Source: Neocallimastix lanati (nom. inval.) (Eukaryota > Neocallimastigomycota > Neocallimastigomycetes > Neocallimastigales > Neocallimastigaceae). From it: a stretch of 64,000 nt of DNA. Under the pieces are notes generated by a model. The model saw only the letters and a program-made list of their open reading frames with translations, ran no database searches and had not been told where the DNA came from. Shown piece after piece: positions 61,001 through 64,000 of the stretch; within the stretch, counting starts at the first letter, position 1; each line of letters starts with the position of its first letter. The DNA lies in the NCBI GenBank assembly GCA_016946835.1, contig JACVTC010000199.1, positions 80,001 to 144,000 on the forward strand. The letters are read 5' to 3'. The translations under genes were made by a program, and so were the position numbers.

Positions 61001-64000
61001 TCTTAATTCCAGTAGTTCCTTGATGATTTCTATTTGATTATTTTTGGAGGCGTATATTAAGGCTGTCTTCCCGTGATTATCTCTTTCATTGATATTGATT
61101 TCATTTTGAATGAGGTAGGTACATATTTTCCCATAGTTATTTTCACTTGCTATCATTAATGCGTTTAATCCCTCCATATTACATATGTTGATATCGGCAC
61201 CATTTTGAAGAAGACAACGAACAATATCGAAATAACCATGTTTCGCTGCTAGGAGTAGTGAATTCCATCCTTCATTATTTTTTTTGTCTAAATTAGGATT
61301 CCGCATCAACAAATATTCTAGAGATTCTATTTGATTATTTATTGTCGAAATGATTAAAACATTATTTCCGTTGATATCTTTTTTATTAATGTCAGCTTTG
61401 TATTCGATGAGACATTTAATGGTATTAAGGAGTCCATATTTAGCTGCTAATAAAAGAGGGTTATATCCTTCTTCATCACTACTATTTACATTTGCTCCAT
61501 GATCAATTAAATATTTAATAATTTTTTCGTTACCATTCCTAACAGCATGCATTACCGAATTCCAACCTTTATTATCATGAAAATTAATATCCACTTTTTT
61601 TTTAATAAGGAATTTTATGGCTTCTAATTGGCCATTTTGACAAGCAAACATTAATGGAGTTACCCCATCATTGGTGGTTACATCTAATTCGGCTCCATGA
61701 TCAATTAACAATTGTATCATATTAATATTGTTATTGGCGGCAGCATACATCAATGCTGTGGTACCATCATTGGTACTCTCATTTATTTCTATTCCATGAT
61801 CAATCAAGTATTCCACTATTTCAATTTGATCATTTTCAGAGGCGATCATTAATGCATTTTGGCCTAAAACATTTTTTTCATTAATATTGATACCTTTTTG
61901 TAATAAAAAATCGATAATATTAATGAAGCCCTTTTCAGAGGCTGCCATCAAAGCATTGGAACCCGTGTAATCTTTTCGATGGATGCTCGCTTTATTTTCA
62001 ATTAGATATTTTAAAATAGAGAGTTGACCATTTTTAGCGGCAATGATTAAGGCGGTTTCATTTTTATTATTATGAGTGTTGATATGAATCCCACGATTAA
62101 TTAAATATTCAATTGTTGTGATATGTGCATTCTCGACAGCATATAAAAATACACTTTTACCAATTTCTCCGTTAATGTTAATCTTATTACAATATTGAAT
62201 TAAGTACTCGGTAATTTCCTGATAATTATTTTTAAAGGCAATTCCGAGTGCATTAGTATAATTATATTTTGGATTCTTCATGTATTGCTTGTGGGTAGCG
62301 AAGAAGCTAACGACTTCAATATGTCCATTTTTAGAGGCATAGAGAATTGCATCCCAACCATTATTATCCACTTCATCAACCATAAGTCCATTTTTTACTA
62401 AAAATTTGACAACATTAAGATTTCCATTTTTTGCCGCCAACATTAAGGCATTTAATCCATTTTTATTACGACAAAAGATATCAATTCCATTTTCCATTAA
62501 ATATTTGACGATATCGACATGCCCATACTGTGAAGCAACCATCAGAGCATTATTTCCTTTATTACTCGTTGCATATTTATCAATACCCTTTTCCAGCAAA
62601 TATTTTACAATTTCTAAACTTCCCGTCTGTGCTGACTGTAATAAAGAATTCCATCCATTTTGATCCTTCTCATTTATATCGGCCCCCTTTTCAATTAAAT
62701 ATTTAATAATTTCATAATAACCTTTCTGTGAAGCCAGAAGAAGTGCATTCCAACCATAGTTATTCTTTTCATTAATATTAATACCATTATCTACAAGGTA
62801 TTTTACGATTTCCAAGTGACCATTATCGGCAGCAAAGAGAAGAATATTATTTCCTTTACTGCTTTTTTCATTGATATCAATACCAAGTTTCACCAGATAT
62901 TTTACAATTTCAATATGTCCACTTTCAGAGGTAATAATTAAGGCGTTTTGACCATTGTTATTTTTATCATTAATATTTGATCCGTTTTCGACTAGATATT
63001 TGACAATGTTTTTATAACCTTTTTGAGAAGCAATCATTAAGGCATTCCAACCGTTATAGTCCTTCGAATTGACATCGACACCTTTACTGACTAGATATTT
63101 TACAATATTAAAATAACCATTCAGCGAGGCAAACATTAAAGCATTCCATCCATCAACATCTCTAAAATCAAGTTTTGAACCTTTATCTACCAAGTATTTA
63201 ATGATATCATATTGACCAGCTTGAGACGCAATCATTAATGCATTGTTATTCTTTTTATTGACATCATTAATATTTACGCCGGCTTCAATTAAATATTTTA
63301 CTATTTCAATAAATCCGTTATGAGCGGCAATATGCACAGAATTCCAACCTTCGGCATTTTTTTCATTAATATTGATGCCCTTTACATGCAAATATTTAAC
63401 GATATCTAGGAATCCCTTTTGAGAGGCTATCATTAAAGCGTTCGTTCCTTCATTACTCTTTTCATTAATGCTTATTCCATTGACAATAAGATAGACTATT
63501 AAATCCAATTGATTAGTTTGAGTGGCAACCATGAGAGCATTCCAACCGTAGTAATCCTTTTCATTGATATTGGTACCACTTTCGATTAAATAGTTCACCA
63601 CGTTAATATGTCCATTCATGGCTGCCAGTAGCATGGCATTTCGACCAGTATCGTTCTTTTCATTGATACTAATATCACTTTCAATGAGAAACTTCACAAT
63701 ATCTAGGAAACCATATTGTGCTGCAATCATTAATGCATTATTATTTTTGGAACTTTTATCTTTTAAATTAGATCCATGGCTGGCTAAATATTTTACAACT
63801 TCTAAATGGCCATTTTGACATGCCGTAAATAGAGAACTCCAACCAATATTTGATTTTTCATTAATATTTGCATTATTTTCCACAAGGAATTGAACAATAT
63901 CTAAAAATCCATTTTTAGAGGCAATGATTAAAGCCGTTTTGCCGTTATTAGTTTTTTCATCTAAATCCATATGAATACTATAAAGATATTTCACAACATC
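58079..64000 (-). CDS. Giant ankyrin-repeat protein (5' end beyond window)
   Basis: One uninterrupted frame from the right edge to TAG at 58079, more than 1970 codons, no introns. The first visible codons (DVVKYLYSIHMDLDEKTNNG) are already ankyrin sequence, so the true start lies outside. Nearly the whole length is 33-residue ankyrin repeats of the form NALMIASQKGYKNIVKYL followed by IDKG(AD)INEKD, roughly 55-60 copies. One atypical segment at about residues 1065-1115 (ANIFIKEDNKRQSVYNYLNI) splits the array in two. The protein ends with a basic tail (GSKRKLNYFDTIRYKSLHRK). No catalytic domain, membrane segment or signal is visible. Ankyrin stacks are protein-binding scaffolds; the partner is unknown. 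Adjacent repeats differ enough at DNA level to argue against very recent expansion. Confidence 0.92.
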   Translation of the reverse strand, partial: DVVKYLYSIHMDLDEKTNNGKTALIIASKNGFLDIVQFLVENNANINEKSNIGWSSLFTACQNGHLEVVKYLASHGSNLKDKSSKNNNALMIAAQYGFLDIVKFLIESDISINEKNDTGRNAMLLAAMNGHINVVNYLIESGTNINEKDYYGWNALMVATQTNQLDLIVYLIVNGISINEKSNEGTNALMIASQKGFLDIVKYLHVKGININEKNAEGWNSVHIAAHNGFIEIVKYLIEAGVNINDVNKKNNNALMIASQAGQYDIIKYLVDKGSKLDFRDVDGWNALMFASLNGYFNIVKYLVSKGVDVNSKDYNGWNALMIASQKGYKNIVKYLVENGSNINDKNNNGQNALIITSESGHIEIVKYLVKLGIDINEKSSKGNNILLFAADNGHLEIVKYLVDNGININEKNNYGWNALLLASQKGYYEIIKYLIEKGADINEKDQNGWNSLLQSAQTGSLEIVKYLLEKGIDKYATSNKGNNALMVASQYGHVDIVKYLMENGIDIFCRNKNGLNALMLAAKNGNLNVVKFLVKNGLMVDEVDNNGWDAILYASKNGHIEVVSFFATHKQYMKNPKYNYTNALGIAFKNNYQEITEYLIQYCNKININGEIGKSVFLYAVENAHITTIEYLINRGIHINTHNNKNETALIIAAKNGQLSILKYLIENKASIHRKDYTGSNALMAASEKGFINIIDFLLQKGININEKNVLGQNALMIASENDQIEIVEYLIDHGIEINESTNDGTTALMYAAANNNINMIQLLIDHGAELDVTTNDGVTPLMFACQNGQLEAIKFLIKKKVDINFHDNKGWNSVMHAVRNGNEKIIKYLIDHGANVNSSDEEGYNPLLLAAKYGLLNTIKCLIEYKADINKKDINGNNVLIISTINNQIESLEYLLMRNPNLDKKNNEGWNSLLLAAKHGYFDIVRCLLQNGADINICNMEGLNALMIASENNYGKICTYLIQNEININERDNHGKTALIYASKNNQIEIIKELLELRVDMNEKDNEGNTALMYAVKYNHLEIVDFFIKIGSNIYDTNAKMENIYTMATENGFLDIINYLEKMDNDIYEKNKEVILANIFIKEDNKRQSVYNYLNIIESRTNKIDENVSIIDATIHNNKEKVKSLVEMGFDINEKNYKCKNALMLAIKYGNEEIIKYLVDKKINLNEKDIKGNSALFYACKKGNYSVTKYLIEKGAAIGEKCQYNMDVLMIASKKGHLEIVKYLIEKGAKINGKDIMGSNALIYALEDKQYDVANILIKEGVNIHEKNKYGYNSFYYAVNQGGLNLVKILIENGVNINEKFANGITPLMVASLNGHSEIVKYLLERENINMNEKDENGMTALLHALKNQKRDVADLLLKKKISIIDKNNKSRDALYYSCKYGYKDYVEVFINNGLNVNEIYNQGITPLMIASKHGNKDVVKILIEKGAHINFSNDQHSNALLYAASNGYFAIVKLLKEKGAKINEVDKNGMDALKYAAQNGYITIVKYLVQEGAYVNEAGSCNSLYYACKTGHKYIVEYLIENGASINKSYQQLSELLVAAKNGYIDIVKMLIHHFEKYYKIYYNDYFEEFKVLLAAAIHNQIEVTEYLISQNLNINEIDANKRTALMMASKNGNIDLVQILLRHNCEINAKDKDSMTALMFATDNGHKDIAKLLIDKGAYINEKNNKYQTALLFAYKHGHLDIVKYLLKKDALIYNWESLFMSCPNENNDVIKYLLKYKPSFDKEIALKYAFKNNNLDMVKFLVEKGTNVNSYGPNGETALALAATKGNYEYVKFFIDKGAIIDSFDNDYKTALMISSSKGFLDITKYLINKGAKINKKTLFNMNPLHFATLYGKTAIVEYLVECKADVNCRGKDGMTPLMIASAGGHGEIVRYLLRNKAKVNLFNKKKWTALMYAARYEQLKILKLLLDYGAKVNLRNNKGMNAYMIADKYKNEEISTYLLNKGSKRKLNYFDTIRYKSLHRKTKHFEQ

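Overview
The window is a eukaryotic, extremely A+T-rich genomic segment. Coding islands are clearly richer in G+C than the surrounding DNA, which is full of poly-A/T runs, microsatellites and short-period satellites. Spliced genes with GT/AG introns, a hevein-like chitin-binding relic, a bacterial-type amino-acid/Na+ symporter, a giant ankyrin protein and many decayed LTR retrotransposons fit an anaerobic gut fungus (Neocallimastigomycota). This is an inference from gene content and composition; another A+T-rich fungus or amoebozoan is not excluded.

Five genes look real, all on the minus strand. They are a RUN-domain protein of which four exons are visible (1-1520, running off the left edge); a 347-aa orphan with an Asn/Thr/Glu-rich linker (21513-22556); a two-exon protein with three HMG boxes (39913-42006); an intronless 505-aa neurotransmitter:sodium-symporter family transporter (50317-51834); and an intronless ankyrin-repeat protein of more than 1970 residues (58079 to the right edge). 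They form no operon-like unit and no shared pathway.

From about 4.7 to 35 kb the window is a retrotransposon graveyard. Ty1/copia remnants lie at 10.5-12.46 kb (+), 12.46-12.89 kb (-), 19.1-19.9 kb (+), 25.3-26.8 kb (+), 28.2-29.4 kb (+) and 31.5-35.05 kb (-). Ty3/gypsy remnants lie at about 6.3-6.5 kb (-) and 17.1-18.2 kb (+). All carry stops, frameshifts or deletions. One is split by a solo LTR with a perfect 5-bp target duplication (32875-33645). The 28.2-29.4 kb reverse-transcriptase fragment is bracketed on both sides by arrays of a roughly 60-bp unit with hairpin potential. Downstream of it lies a relic made of 39-bp coding repeats (29.9-30.1 kb).

From 35.6 to 47.7 kb, blocks of a 7-bp satellite (TTATTTA) with an interspersed conserved block occur in opposite orientation on either side of the HMG-box gene. 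Two inverted-repeat-bounded segments (8792-9332 and 44836-45165) look like small non-autonomous DNA transposons with similar ends. I saw no tRNA, rRNA or CRISPR array.
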